DNA of 64,000 bases, taken from the NCBI GenBank assembly GCA_023897205.1, contig JAHWDD010000003.1, forward strand, positions 6,451,665 to 6,515,664, written 5' to 3'. Of the stretch, positions 35,101-44,397 are shown piece by piece. Both the position numbers and the translations under genes were made by a program. Under the pieces are notes generated by a model. It saw nothing but the letters and a program-made list of their open reading frames with translations. It was not told where the DNA came from and did not search any database. The stretch is from Exophiala sp. HKRS030 (Eukaryota > Ascomycota > Eurotiomycetes > Chaetothyriales > Herpotrichiellaceae). Positions within the stretch are counted from its first letter, which is position 1, and every line of letters begins with the position of its first letter.

Positions 35101-35297
35101 GCAGAGATTCCGGTCCCATTATCCTGCACCTCAATTGAATCCAGGCCATGGTTCTTGAATCGTATTTCGATGGAAGTCGCGCTCGCGTCCAAACTGTTTT
35201 CAACCAGTTCTTTGACAACTGAGCACAGATCGACGATGACCTGACCGGACTGGATTTGATGTACGGATCTGGCCTCGATGGCTTTGATTGTGGCCAT
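32178..35297 (-). CDS. pms1: DNA mismatch repair protein Pms1 (MutL homologue)
   Basis: Forms MutL-alpha with Mlh1 and nicks the discontinuous strand during mismatch repair in the nucleus. A single 1039-codon exon. N-terminal GHKL ATPase motifs are visible: ELVENSLDA, DNGTGI, TFGFRGEALSS (residues about 30-105). A long acidic, Ser-rich linker spans about 360-780. The C-terminal endonuclease motif DQHASDEKYNFE (D-Q-H-A-x2-E-x4-E) lies near residue 850, with ACRSSIMIG and CPHGRPTMRHV near the end supplying the other metal-site cysteine and histidine residues. Length is usual for filamentous fungi and all catalytic motifs are intact. It is divergent from the F-box/WD gene. Confidence 0.95.
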   Translation of the reverse strand: MATIKAIEARSVHQIQSGQVIVDLCSVVKELVENSLDASATSIEIRFKNHGLDSIEVQDNGTGISAENYENVALKHFTSKLSNYDDLSSLQTFGFRGEALSSLCALSKFSVTTAQAQEAPKGKRLDFDGMGRLSSTTLVACQRGTTATVEGLFESLPVRRKELTKNIKREYGKVLGLLHAYACICVNVKFTVKHAVTKGKSTIVFSTKANDSTRENIANVYGAKTLSALMPLDLTLDFESNMPHMAHNDTSSGKLLVKGHISKPVFGEGRQTPDRQMFFVNGRPCGLPQIAKAINEVYKSFNVSQSPFIFADFQMDTNAYDVNVSPDKRTILLHDAAILIENLKTALNEMFEKQDQTVPQSQPHASRLPSFRQLNFEPRPSSTSLSPKIQQGFVTAKSILQDEEGLEEDTETADEDAPKSLMLEHFRKFTSTRDENSDDGEGRRTSEKEKERRAKDLAKKLAEEQGFDEEQMDDEGEGFEQGNDIDAVGTTQIQNTEALQDDPIKIHVQDFNARMAEQNVKSGCKDQPASPKHGKESEIPSLSQQSHQEDKGIVLNAFERMRPRKQPAELATVTIGEEKITTIVGSQYPKSPTGNESTSEARTNVSSSRHEMPSPAMLKFSQKLRRFDAGGGDDGEELNSAAESGFDQSSSEENTDRETPESDDAIHQLVESDDLQDSGESATRDGPAEEDDDSDYVNEEEKQKIEEARVVELIRAAEEDSALASKENIKRAAKALSGGRIKDSTTSTLATVEFSLDNIAQGLVQLENIRSTTDALRHRQEHGHVAQDPEAQLSLTVSKGDFAEMDIVGQFNLGFILATRNGDDGDETRSRTRKDELFIIDQHASDEKYNFERLQAETVVGNQRLVQPAVLDLTAVEEEIVLENVDALEKNGFLVEVDTSGETVVGRRCKLISLPLSKEVVFNTRDLEELIQLLAEAPGLGTESRHDVPRPSKVRKMFAMRACRSSIMIGKTLSRKQMEKVVQHMGTIDKPWNCPHGRPTMRHVCSLNAFQPWLEGDASSVADGSTLALGEALQRFVSE

Positions 35298-35625
35298 ACC
35301 AGCCCATGATTGTCGAGACGGGAGGCCTACGATGGTTCACAATTGCTCATGCGTCGTCAAAACGAGAGGAATTCCGAGCGTGATTACGTAAGAAAACGCG
35401 AAGCAGAATGGCTTCGTTTCATTGGCTGCTTTTCAGCCTTGTGTACCCAACATGACGTCAATCTTGATGCAGCATAAAGCAGCAATCTTAATAAGTCCCG
35501 TATCTTAGTGGCATTTTTGCCTCTGATCATAGCGATAATAAATACTATCATCACTTGTTCCCAACTTTTAAGACCCCCAATTTAAGATCATAGTTCTGGA
35601 AATATATGCTACAGGTACTGCTCAG
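35298..35625. promoter_or_regulatory. Divergent promoter, pms1 and the F-box/WD gene
   Basis: A 328-bp spacer between two starts facing away from each other. It includes AT-rich patches (AATAATAAATACTATC near 35533). Confidence 0.45.
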
Positions 35626-37464
35626 ATGATTGACGGCCTCCCTGTGGAAGTGTTACAGCACATCGTATCTTATTTGCCCACCGCTTCATCCATCATCAGC
35701 CTCTCACTTACCAATCGCAAACTACACAAAATTGTATCCAGAGATGACTATATTTGCTTCCGTGATTTCGTCAAGAAGTCATTTCCATCAATCGAGACTC
35801 CCCCTTTATGGCGGGAGGCTGCTCGTGTTTTGACCTCTCGATCTCGAGCATGGGATCGCCGAGCATTTGTCGCAAGGGAATGCTGTCCACCTGTGGATCC
35901 TGGTGACCTGGGTGAAATCAGGTCTTGGCAACCAGCAAGCTATCGACCAGTTATCGACTGCTATGAGACGTGGAATGGACCGACTTGGTCAGAACGCAAA
36001 GAGGTCCTGGCATGGGGTGCGGCTGGAAGGCTCAGGATGAGAATCATTGAGAACGGTGAGGTTTCGTGGAGGTCTTTCACGGGCCCCTATGACCATTTCC
36101 CCACTCTTGATATCATCGATGTCAAGTTACTGCGTCCTGCCCAGACCGAGAAGTACTCTGGATGTGAAACGGCTATCTTCGGAAGAATAAACAGTGACGT
36201 TGGTAGGGTTGAGGTGAGAGGTAGTTGGGACTTGAACCAGCAATCGAAATACCATACAGGACCCTATGGGTGCCACCGTATGGATGTCAACAACGATCCA
36301 ACCCCTCTCCTTGCCACATGTAACAATGATGGGATCTCCCTGTTTCCTGTGTTTCCTGCGGATAAGACGACATGGGATGTGTACCCAACGGACAAGGTCC
36401 CTTTGCAGACGAAGACAGACATCAGTAATCGAATCATATGCGCAAAATTTCTCTCCGATTCGGCATTCGCCATCTGTTTTCAGTACCTCGAAGGCAAAGA
36501 GCGCGCTCCAATCGACGTTTATGATATTAGCTCGACAGGGTTAACGAAACAGCCTTTTACGCAGTTTTGGTCAGACCCGTCCGAGGGTGCCTCCAATGAT
36601 CGGCACAGCTCGAATGTAGTGGTACCTTTGGATGTCGTTGAGGGCATCTCCAACCAGCCTGGGCAGCTGTTTTTGTCCGGCTGGTCTGATGGTATCGTCA
36701 ACCTCCATGACGCACGTACGCCTGATCGACCGGTTTCGAAATATGTTGACGTGGTGGACGATGGACAAATTCTTTCCCTTCTACCCATTGGCTATGAACG
36801 TTTCCTGGCTGGAAGCTCGCAGAATGGCTGTCTCAAAACATATGACCTAAGAATGCCTGGAATGCGGCCGTATTCATACCTCGAAGGGGCAGCACAGCTT
36901 TCCCAGTCTCAAGAAACGCGGGAAGATTTGGATCCCAAGCCGTCACTCTCTAGCTCGTTCAAAACGCGACGGGACATCAATATATTCCTGAGCCCGAGCA
37001 TTGAATACGGCGAAAGACTGTGGCAGCCTATCAGATCACGTCACCGTGTGCGTCGCACCGAACGGTACCGAGGATGTGTATATTCTCTGGCGAGTCCGTC
37101 TCCGAGCTCGCCGACGGTGTATGCCGGAATCAAGAACCACACCCTTCAACTTGACTTTGTGTCCACAGATGATATCAGAAGTGGTGTCGATGGTTGGGTA
37201 GATCCCTCACTTGGGTTAAATGACCGGTCAAAAGACATTTTTAGTTTCTCGTGCTACGAGCGGCCTAGGGAAGGTCACGAGAGCACCGATCCAATTCTTT
37301 TGAGGAAGCAGCAAGGCTTGTTTGGTGAACGAAGAGAAAGCCAGATAGGCAAGAAAGAGAGCGAGGTAGCCACGGGGGTGTCGGAGCCAGGCTGGGACGA
37401 ACGATGGCGTTTAAATATAAAGGGTATAAATCGTGGGGATGATACTTCAAGCGATGGGCTGTAA
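35626..37464 (+). CDS. F-box protein with WD-like repeats
   Basis: A single exon gives 612 residues. The N-terminal F-box is clear: GLPVEVLQHIVSYLP, then SLSLTNRKLHKIV (residues 4-40). The middle and C-terminal parts contain WD-like strands such as GQLFLSGWSDGIVNLHDAR and FLAGSSQNGCLKTYDLR, with a final YRGCVYSLASPS segment. It is probably the substrate-receptor subunit of an SCF ubiquitin ligase; the target is unknown. ATG 35626 is the only reasonable start. The C-terminal 100 residues are charged and poorly conserved in appearance. Confidence 0.75.
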   Translation: MIDGLPVEVLQHIVSYLPTASSIISLSLTNRKLHKIVSRDDYICFRDFVKKSFPSIETPPLWREAARVLTSRSRAWDRRAFVARECCPPVDPGDLGEIRSWQPASYRPVIDCYETWNGPTWSERKEVLAWGAAGRLRMRIIENGEVSWRSFTGPYDHFPTLDIIDVKLLRPAQTEKYSGCETAIFGRINSDVGRVEVRGSWDLNQQSKYHTGPYGCHRMDVNNDPTPLLATCNNDGISLFPVFPADKTTWDVYPTDKVPLQTKTDISNRIICAKFLSDSAFAICFQYLEGKERAPIDVYDISSTGLTKQPFTQFWSDPSEGASNDRHSSNVVVPLDVVEGISNQPGQLFLSGWSDGIVNLHDARTPDRPVSKYVDVVDDGQILSLLPIGYERFLAGSSQNGCLKTYDLRMPGMRPYSYLEGAAQLSQSQETREDLDPKPSLSSSFKTRRDINIFLSPSIEYGERLWQPIRSRHRVRRTERYRGCVYSLASPSPSSPTVYAGIKNHTLQLDFVSTDDIRSGVDGWVDPSLGLNDRSKDIFSFSCYERPREGHESTDPILLRKQQGLFGERRESQIGKKESEVATGVSEPGWDERWRLNIKGINRGDDTSSDGL

Positions 37465-37610
37465 AATCCAAATCTATATGAATGTGCGTTTCTTGATTCT
37501 TCCATTTCGAGTACTCGTGTGTGGGTCGTGAATCAGAATGCCTAAGACGGGAGAGTCGGAATTGTGCAGTGGTTATTGCTCTCAGCTTTATTCCGTTGAG
37601 CATCACAAAA

Positions 37611-37907
37611 TCAGACGACCTGCTGTGCTTCGACTCGTCCTATCTCTTTTCCGAACTCGCCCTTTGTCAACAACAACATCACGGTCTGCTCGTCAAGAGC
37701 AACCTTTGTCTGTCGTGGTACAGTCTGAACCTTGGCTCTCCAAGGACCCGTAGAGTTGTCGTCATTTGGATTGGCTGCTGGCGGCGAGATCTGTGCATCG
37801 ACGTAGATCTCGGAGGGATAAAACACGACCCGTGCAACTGTCGATTTCGTGTTCAATGCTTCGGCGGAGAGTGTAGCAGGAGAAGGAGTAAACGTAAACT
37901 CGGCCAT
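37611..37907 (-). CDS. Hypothetical small protein, 98 residues
   Basis: Family not recognised. From ATG 37907 the frame reads MAEFTFTPSPATLSAEALN and ends EFGKEIGRVEAQQVV. There is no membrane helix or signal peptide. It has a Pro/Asn/Asp-rich middle (SPPAANPNDDNS). An upstream in-frame ATG at 37997 would add 30 hydrophobic residues, but that stretch overlaps a dispersed repeat. The frame is open on one strand only and codon choice is moderately biased, so a real gene is plausible but unproven. Confidence 0.4.
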   Translation of the reverse strand: MAEFTFTPSPATLSAEALNTKSTVARVVFYPSEIYVDAQISPPAANPNDDNSTGPWRAKVQTVPRQTKVALDEQTVMLLLTKGEFGKEIGRVEAQQVV

Positions 37908-38455
37908 TTTCTTGTACGAAGGTGAAAATGGAACACTTGATGGCAAGAATACAGACACAAGATATGATCTCGGGAGATCGAGAATGAACAAGAGCAATAC
38001 TCGAATCTTGTGTTTCCTGTACAGTAGTAGGGTCTGCAGTTGCGTTCAGAGCCCAAAGGGTGAGTCGCGAGCAGATCAGATGGTGACTAACTATCAGGAT
38101 CTCAAATTATGAGTCTCTATTTGATGAAAATAACTAAATCAAGGACTAGGAACTAGGTACGGAGTACCGAGAGCTGCACGAGGAAGTGTCCGAGTCTTGG
38201 CGCTAGCTAGATTGGGCAGGTGTTAAGTCGACGTCTACTCCGCAACACTGGTTGCAATACCCTGGATGTGATAGACCCCCTAATCTAAGCTTTTATTTTA
38301 TTGTAGCGCAATCTTTGCCATCTTTACGGCCTCGCTAGTTGTCAGAATTTGGACCTCACTATGCTATTATTAAGGATGTTCTCTTTGTACCATTGCACTT
38401 TTTACGACTCTCTCGAGGAGGGCAACCTGGACTCAATACAAACTCCTGGAATCGC
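37908..38455. other. Spacer with repeat copy
   Basis: Contains one copy of a dispersed repeat (37972-38073) and, at 38156-38168, GGTACGGAGTACC, an inverted repeat with a 3-bp centre. A plus-strand frame from 38339 overlaps the MFS 3' end and is not supported. Confidence 0.45.
37972..38073. repeat. Dispersed repeat, copy 1
   Basis: Aligns with 57385-57487 in the same orientation at roughly 80% identity by eye, sharing GGGAGATCGAGAATG, AGCAATACTCGAAT, GTAGGGTCTGCA and GGGTGAGTCGC. A second, weaker match links 37563-37610 with 57504-57555 (TTATTG-TCTCAGC). The two parts are separated by a small open frame here but adjacent in copy 2. Confidence 0.65.
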
Positions 38456-40207
38456 TCATTCTTTATTCTCTTCGTTTGCTTCGCTATTGCTGTAAGGCTG
38501 TGTCGATTGAATTTGATTCATCAATATCGTGGCTTCATGTGCATATTTGCATTCCATCCTGATCTTCGAACCGTACCTGTGCATGACGAATGGAAACGGC
38601 AAGCAAACCAGTGTAAGAAAGGCTGGGATCGAGCATGCCCACGAAGTACCCAGTCCTCGAAACATCTGGCGCTGTTAGTCAGAAACTATGACCTGCAAGA
38701 ATCCACTCACTTGAGAGGTGAATAGAGAAAACCCGGCTCCAAACAAAGCTCTGAGTATTGCCGTGGCCGCGAGCACCGATGCAGCGAAGATCGTATAAGA
38801 GTCTACAAGGTAGATGAGGACGGAGTTGAAGACAAGTACGCAGCCGTACCCAAAGGGAGTCGATAGAATGACGCTGGCGGACCAGTGAATGGAGGTAGAC
38901 GTTGTCCAGCCAAAGGCGAACATGCCAATTGGCAGGGCAACTGCGCCAAACATTGCCGGAGGCAGACGATCTTCTGGCGTTACATCCTTGCCTTGCCTCT
39001 GGTAGCGTAGGCGGTCGTCCAGAATATAATGAATCATGCCAGCCAACATTCCCACCGCGATGCCGAGAAATGGGAGACTACCTATGCCGGCGTTCCACCC
39101 TCGTTCTTCGCTGTAGATGATGGGAAAAGCAGGAAGAAGCATGTATATTGTCGCATAGATGATAGACAACTACCTGCCAGTCAGCCAGATTCAAATTAGT
39201 AGTCCATAGTCGCCACTATGGACAATCGGTTAAGGCAACGATTGCTTACGTAGATGGCGGCGATCAGGACAATGGGCTCTGAGAAAAGCAACACCCATGG
39301 TCGCTTCGCTGCCTTGGAAAACACCGTTGAAGCCTTTAGCGATTGGTTGGACAAGTCAAAGGTGCTGATGTAGACTTTAGAGCTCTTTTGAGATAGTCGT
39401 CTCGCAATCTGCCGCAACACCACTGGACCGTAAGTCTCGGGAAGTAGGGCGCACCCAATAACGAAGACGGCGCCGACCAAGATGCAACACACCCCTTGCA
39501 CCCATCTCCATCCAACGGTGATGGAGACGAATCCTCCGACGACCGGTCCAAGGACAGGGCCTAAGAAGGGAGCTGCTGAGAATAGACTCATGGCCAGGCC
39601 GCGCTTGTGGGGAGGGAACAGGTCTGCAATCAGGGCACCAGCGTTGGTGAGCGGAGATGCGGCGAAACTGTTCAGCCGATGATCTTTAGCATTTTCCCAC
39701 CTGAGACAGGGAACTGACTTACGTGCCGGAAATGAAACGTAATACCAAGAGTGAGGCCATATTCTTGCAACCTGCAGTTGCACCGACGAAGGCAGTCAAG
39801 GCGCTGAGCGTGAGCACAAAAGGCAGTCGTCTTCCATACAATTCAGACATGGGAGCCCATAAAGGCGGGCCAACCGCGAAACCCAGCACGTAGAGAGCAA
39901 TTCCGAGGGAGAACAACTCGCTGCTGCTGTGGAATTCGCGGGTGATCTCTTTGGACGACACCGAATACGCTGAGGATGTCATCGTGACCGCGAACACGGA
40001 AATGGTCGCTATGCCGATGTACAGCCACTTCCGGGCTGACAACCAATTCATTGGGTTCGCAGGGTCTTCGGGCTTGAATTTGACCACATAAGGATCTTCA
40101 GCTGTCCCTCGCCCTTCGTAAGGAGGCGAAGACTCATTATGCATCCCGGGGGATAACATGTCATGCTCTCGTGGGCTTGGGGCGATCAATGAAGCAACAA
40201 TACGCAT
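38456..40207 (-). CDS. MFS drug:H+ antiporter (DHA1 type)
   Basis: A 12-helix exporter of the multidrug/polyamine DHA1 type, expected at the plasma membrane. Minus-strand exons 39723-40207, 39250-39667, 38711-39169 and 38456-38665 join to 523 residues. Landmarks: NPMNWLSARKW before helix 1; APMSELYGRR, the loop 2-3 motif A; RFISGT-FAASPLTNAGA across intron 1; and LGPVLGPVVGGFV, motif C of antiporters. The last intron end was placed at 38666 so the junction reads FTSQ-MFRGLG, as in the family; a 6-nt earlier site is also possible. ATG 40207 is used; Met17 is an alternative. It is divergent from a Zn2Cys6 regulator, which probably controls it. Confidence 0.88.
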
Positions 40208-40759
40208 AAAGCTTGATAATTATAGTCTGAGGCGAATGTCACTTCTTGGATTCCATGGGGAGCTTCGGGGGAAGGCTCAATAAATACATATATCCTCATC
40301 GTCTATGCAAAGAACTCGTAGACTTCTCCCGGTCTCGGAGCTCTGTGGCCAGTGAGCAACTGATGAGTCCTTTCAGCTTCCGCCTATGGTTCCGTTCCTT
40401 GAGATAGGAAAGGCGGGATGAAGCAAAGTAGCTCGGGATGATTACAAGTGGCAAAACCACAGCTTTCGTCCCATGGGCTTTAGAACAACTTCGTCTGACG
40501 GATGCTGAAGGCCAGACATATTGGGATGTTAATCAGCATTAGAGAGTCAGACATCAGCTCCACTCCCAAACCTCGGGATGGTGATGACTATCATCCCGAG
40601 CTTTTGCTAAAACTCGGAAGAAGAGCATGCTATTAGGTAAGCGGAGAGAAGCGGGTCCTCTCCGTGCAATTATGTACAGATCCATGAGTAGCCGAGACAT
40701 CCGCCGACTTCGTCTACATTGATTGACCTGCAAGCAAATCAACCGGATCGGTATAAGCA
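40208..40759. promoter_or_regulatory. Divergent promoter with repeated CGGGATG sites
   Basis: Shared by the MFS exporter (minus) and the Zn2Cys6 gene (plus). CGGGATG occurs at 40414-40420, 40434-40440 and 40574-40580, and inverted (CATCCCG) at 40592-40598; one more inverted copy lies in the first exon of the exporter (40142-40148). The last promoter pair forms a perfect palindrome, CTCGGGATG (40572-40580) and CATCCCGAG (40592-40600), 11 bp apart. Inverted CGG triplets are the usual targets of Zn2Cys6 dimers, so these are candidate operators for the adjacent regulator. Confidence 0.65.
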
Positions 40760-42977
40760 ATGTCAGAGCCCGTCCGCACAAAGAGACCTAAGACGTCTGT
40801 TGCATGCAGCACTTGCCGAAGGAGAAAGGTGAAATGCGACGGCATTTTTCCAGCATGCAGCAGGTGTCAGAAAAGGGAACACCTTCGACATACATGCTCA
40901 TATGCGCCCTGTACAACCAGCTCTAACCATGGAGCTCCGCCGGATCTGTCACGGACTCCTGCTTCATTGACAGAACCTAGCACAGCAGCATTTGGCATCT
41001 CCACCTCCCTCCGCGATGTCGATAGATCGCTTTCAACCCACGACGCGACTATTTGTGGTGACCCTGACTCGCGTGGGTTCATCCATGGGATCAAGACCGC
41101 CATAGAGACCAGATTCGGCCTTCCTATCCAGAAAAAGTTAGCCCCTATTCCATTGCTAGATGCTCCTTTATTCGGCGAAAACCTCAACCGCATGCCACCA
41201 GCAAACCAGGGCTCGCTTCACCTCATAGACAACGCTCTTCCACCACGCAATCATGCTGATCAATTGGTCGACGTATACTGGCAATACCTTGACCCAATAT
41301 TTAGCATTCTTGACAGAGATCGCTTCTCGAGATCCTACCAGCTCCTCTTCAGTGGTGGTGAACTTGACTGTGACGAAAAGATCTTCATCAGTACAATAAA
41401 TTTCGTCTTCGCCTGGTCGATACAGCTCCGCGAAAAGGTTCCGCCATCTGAGAGGATAGACGTGAGCCGAACCTTTTTCCAGCGCGGATGGTCGCTTCTG
41501 CGCCCCGAAACTATCATATGGGGCCCAGGTTCCCTCGAACTTGTCCAATGCCTCCTGCTTCTGGGCACCTACTTATCGTGTACCAGCAATCTCCATAATG
41601 CCTACATGACTGTAGGCTCGGCCACCCGCATAGCTCTGAGCATAGGTCTTAACCTCCCATCTAATGATACGGCTTTGGACAGTTGCCTACGATGGAAGGT
41701 CTGGAGACAATGTGTATGGCTGGAAAGGTATGAAAAGCGAGCCCATGAATGGCGCTATTGGCAGTGTCTGGTGCAGTCGGCTAGCTCTCACCTTCCTTCT
41801 TATGACGGGCTTGTTCGACTCTGATCAAATCTAACACATATCTTGTTTGGAGTCTTATAACAAGTTGAAGGAACAAGCTGGGCATACAACATCATCGGTC
41901 ACTGCCGTCACCTCTATTCATTGGTTGAGCAGTTCTCTTCCTATGTGACAAGCTGACTTGATTAGGAAATACGCGTGCGTACTTGGAAGACCATCTCCGC
42001 CCCTGAGTCTTCCAGTCCGCGGAGTCATTTCAACGTCTCAGGGGAACGATCAGCTAGATACCTTGCAGAACACTCACGAGATCAAAATGCTAGAGCTCAC
42101 CGAAATATTCACCCACATCTCCCTTTCACAGACAGCCACCAGCAACACCGTAGCACAAAGATTGGGGTTGCCACCTCTGCTACGAAACACCGATTTTTGG
42201 ACCATCATGCATATCGACAAGTGTTTGAACAATCTGGTCAAAGACCTGGTACCACCGCTGCGGTGTGATGAAGACTGCGATATCCAACTTGCCATCCAAG
42301 AAGGCAAACTCGACGCCCAAGGTATCGCTCTAAATCTCCGGTCAGTACAAGTCATGCTCTTTTCATCCAACGTGATACCTAATCATACTTTTGGCTTCAG
42401 CGTTCTCCATTTGCGCCTCCACCTGTTTCGGCCAACGTTCTGCCGATTTTGTCTTCCACAATATCATGCAGGCCAGACTACGACCTCAAATCACTCTGAC
42501 CTGGAGGCCCGCATGACACAAGATTGTGCCACTCTCTGCGTAGAAGCATCAAAGAGAATTGTCGATCTAGTATGCGATTGCTATAACCCGGAAGCAGAGA
42601 TTGGGATCCTACCTTGGTGGGATCGGGTGGTTTATCTCTATATAGCGTGCCAACATCTGCTCGCGGCCATGCTACGGCCTGACATCTTCAAAACAGTGGT
42701 TCCAGGGCACTGGAGAAAAGCCATGTCCACGCTACACGCGCACGAACAACTTGGCCCCGCAGTCGCTGCATGTATTTCGGGCTTTGAGACTATGTGGCAA
42801 CAAATTACCGATATGCAACATCCTACAGTAGGCAGTGACGCGGGGTTGCCTTCTACTGTGTTTTCGAACACAAATGCTCAAGATTTTTTGCAGAGCCTGG
42901 GTTTTGAAAGCGACGAGGCATTCCTCAATTTTGGGTTGGAGAGCACAGATTCCGCCAATTTTGAATGGAGACCCTGA
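40760..42977 (+). CDS. Zn2Cys6 transcription factor (fungal_trans type)
   Basis: Probable pathway-specific regulator in the nucleus. Exons 40760-41727, 41966-42340 and 42401-42977 join to 639 residues. The binuclear zinc cluster is near residues 16-47: ACSTCRRRKVKCDG, then ACSRCQKREHLRHTCSY. The middle homology region includes VGSATRIALSIGLNLP and, across intron 1, VWLERKYACVLGRPSPP, matching the family pattern (WLDR...LGRP). Intron 1 is 238 nt (GTATGA...CTGAC...TAG), long for this window. Intron 2 is 60 nt with no stop, so it could be retained in frame, but removing it restores LNLR-VLHLRLHLFRP. It shares a promoter with the MFS exporter. Confidence 0.88.
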
Positions 42978-43101
42978 ATTGCGGGTCGTCATTATCGTCC
43001 TGCTGGGTCATTTTTGAGCGTCTTGCGGAAGGAAATCTGAGGAAATTCATTACATTCCCTCATACGGCAAGCTCTGAACCGAATCTGTTAAAGCGTAGAT
43101 T

Positions 43102-43154
43102 AAAAAGCCGCTCCGGTATCAAAAAGCCGCTCAGGCATTAAAAAGCCGCTCCGG
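43102..43154. repeat. Three-copy 19-bp-period tandem repeat with CCGNNNCGG core
   Basis: AAAAAGCCGCTCMGG occurs at 43102-43116, 43121-43135 and 43140-43154, at an exact 19-bp spacing. The outer copies carry CCGCTCCGG; the middle one has CCGCTCAGG. CCG-N3-CGG is an everted triplet pair of the kind bound by Zn2Cys6 proteins. It lies between the Zn2Cys6 gene and the siderophore transporter. Confidence 0.75.
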
Positions 43155-44264
43155 AGAACTAGTTTGACCCTTCATTGATGAGAAGACCGCCAATATCATA
43201 GAGTTGCGAGTCCAGGTCAAGCCCAAACCTGAAGCCGTAGATAGCGGTAGCATCAAAGTCTACAATGACACTTGCACATTCAGAAAGGTTGGGAATATCT
43301 CACCCATGACTTCGTCTTGTGGCCGCACAGCCGTTCTCTAGACCAGCCTAGTGATACGAAAAACATAGATCAAAGAATGGTAACTCAGCCATGCTGAACA
43401 CCTTAGGTAAAAATGGCACAAGGCTCCTCTCTCTCACTGATGCTTTTCACCGTCTTTAACTCGGACCTAGTAAATTAGACTGTGGACATTCAAGGTAGCG
43501 CCGCGACCTATATCGAGAACTACATACTTTCGCTAGGAAGTGGAGATAACAAAAATCATCACACCAGCTCAGCTCGCACGCTCCTTGAAAACGGTCTAGA
43601 GTGATCGAGTTCAGACTCGTCAATATATCACATTGAACCCCCGGCTCTCGTTGCCCTATTTGTAATGCTGCCTGACAGGTACTACACCACGAGCGAGAAT
43701 ACGTTGTACTTCCGCGACATGATCAAAGAATTCAATCTTCGAGACGAAATGGACGAACAAAGATCAAACAACAGCAGACAGACTCTGAACTGCGAACTCT
43801 TTCGTTGATCCTTTACCTGCTCCTTCTTCTCCCGAGCTAGCAGCTTACAGCCAGATCTCCCCGACTCTAGCGGAACCGGAAGTGGTTTCGACTGGCAAAA
43901 TCCAGGCAATACCCCCTTCGGGATCGTTGCCCTGGTTCAGCACATTCTGCATTCGGATCCACTTTTACTGAATGTTTGCAATCTCTTGTGCTTCAACAGG
44001 CTTCGGTCTGGTTCATGGCAATTTGCAATTCACCGCGTTTCGGTGTTTTGTCGTAGGACCGAGCAAAATCTCACGCTCAGGCGATATCGGAGGCATTTTC
44101 TGGCCTTGAGCTCAATGAAAGCTTTTTGATTTAAGGACGTGCTTCTTTGGTTTCTTGACTATAAGACTCCCGACTCCGGGCCGTGGAAGTGCAGACACAG
44201 AGAGCTGCTGTTCCAGGAGGTCGTTGATAGATTTATTTAATGACCGTGGCCCTTAGCCACCGCT

Positions 44265-44274
44265 CTTATCTGTT
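44265..44274 (-). promoter_or_regulatory. Possible GATA-factor site
   Basis: The minus strand reads AACAGATAAG, about 125 bp before the siderophore transporter start. It matches HGATAR and is close to the ATCWGATAA site of iron-responsive GATA repressors, but differs at one position. A single site is weak evidence. Confidence 0.35.
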
Positions 44275-44397
44275 CTTCTACTTGGTTTTCAGACAGGGTT
44301 TAAACGAATCTAGCTTGACAATCCCATTTTTAGGACGACCGTCAATAATCTTGGGGCATAATTTGCCTAGTTCCAATATACTTGGCTAGTCCAAAAA

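Larger units (their letters stand above)
42978..44397. other. Intergenic region upstream of the siderophore transporter
   Basis: About 1.4 kb. It contains the 19-bp tandem repeat (43102-43154) and a GATA-type site near the transporter (44266-44274). No gene is supported; the minus frame at 43682-43909 has no family. Confidence 0.45.

Noticed and set aside
42341..42400. Continuous coding through this 60-nt segment of the Zn2Cys6 gene
   Set aside because: It has no stop, but begins GTCAGT, has CTAAT and ends TTCAG, and its removal restores the family pattern LNLR-VLHLRL.
43102..43154. CRISPR-like array
   Set aside because: Only three short units with 4-bp gaps in a eukaryotic genome; a simple tandem repeat.
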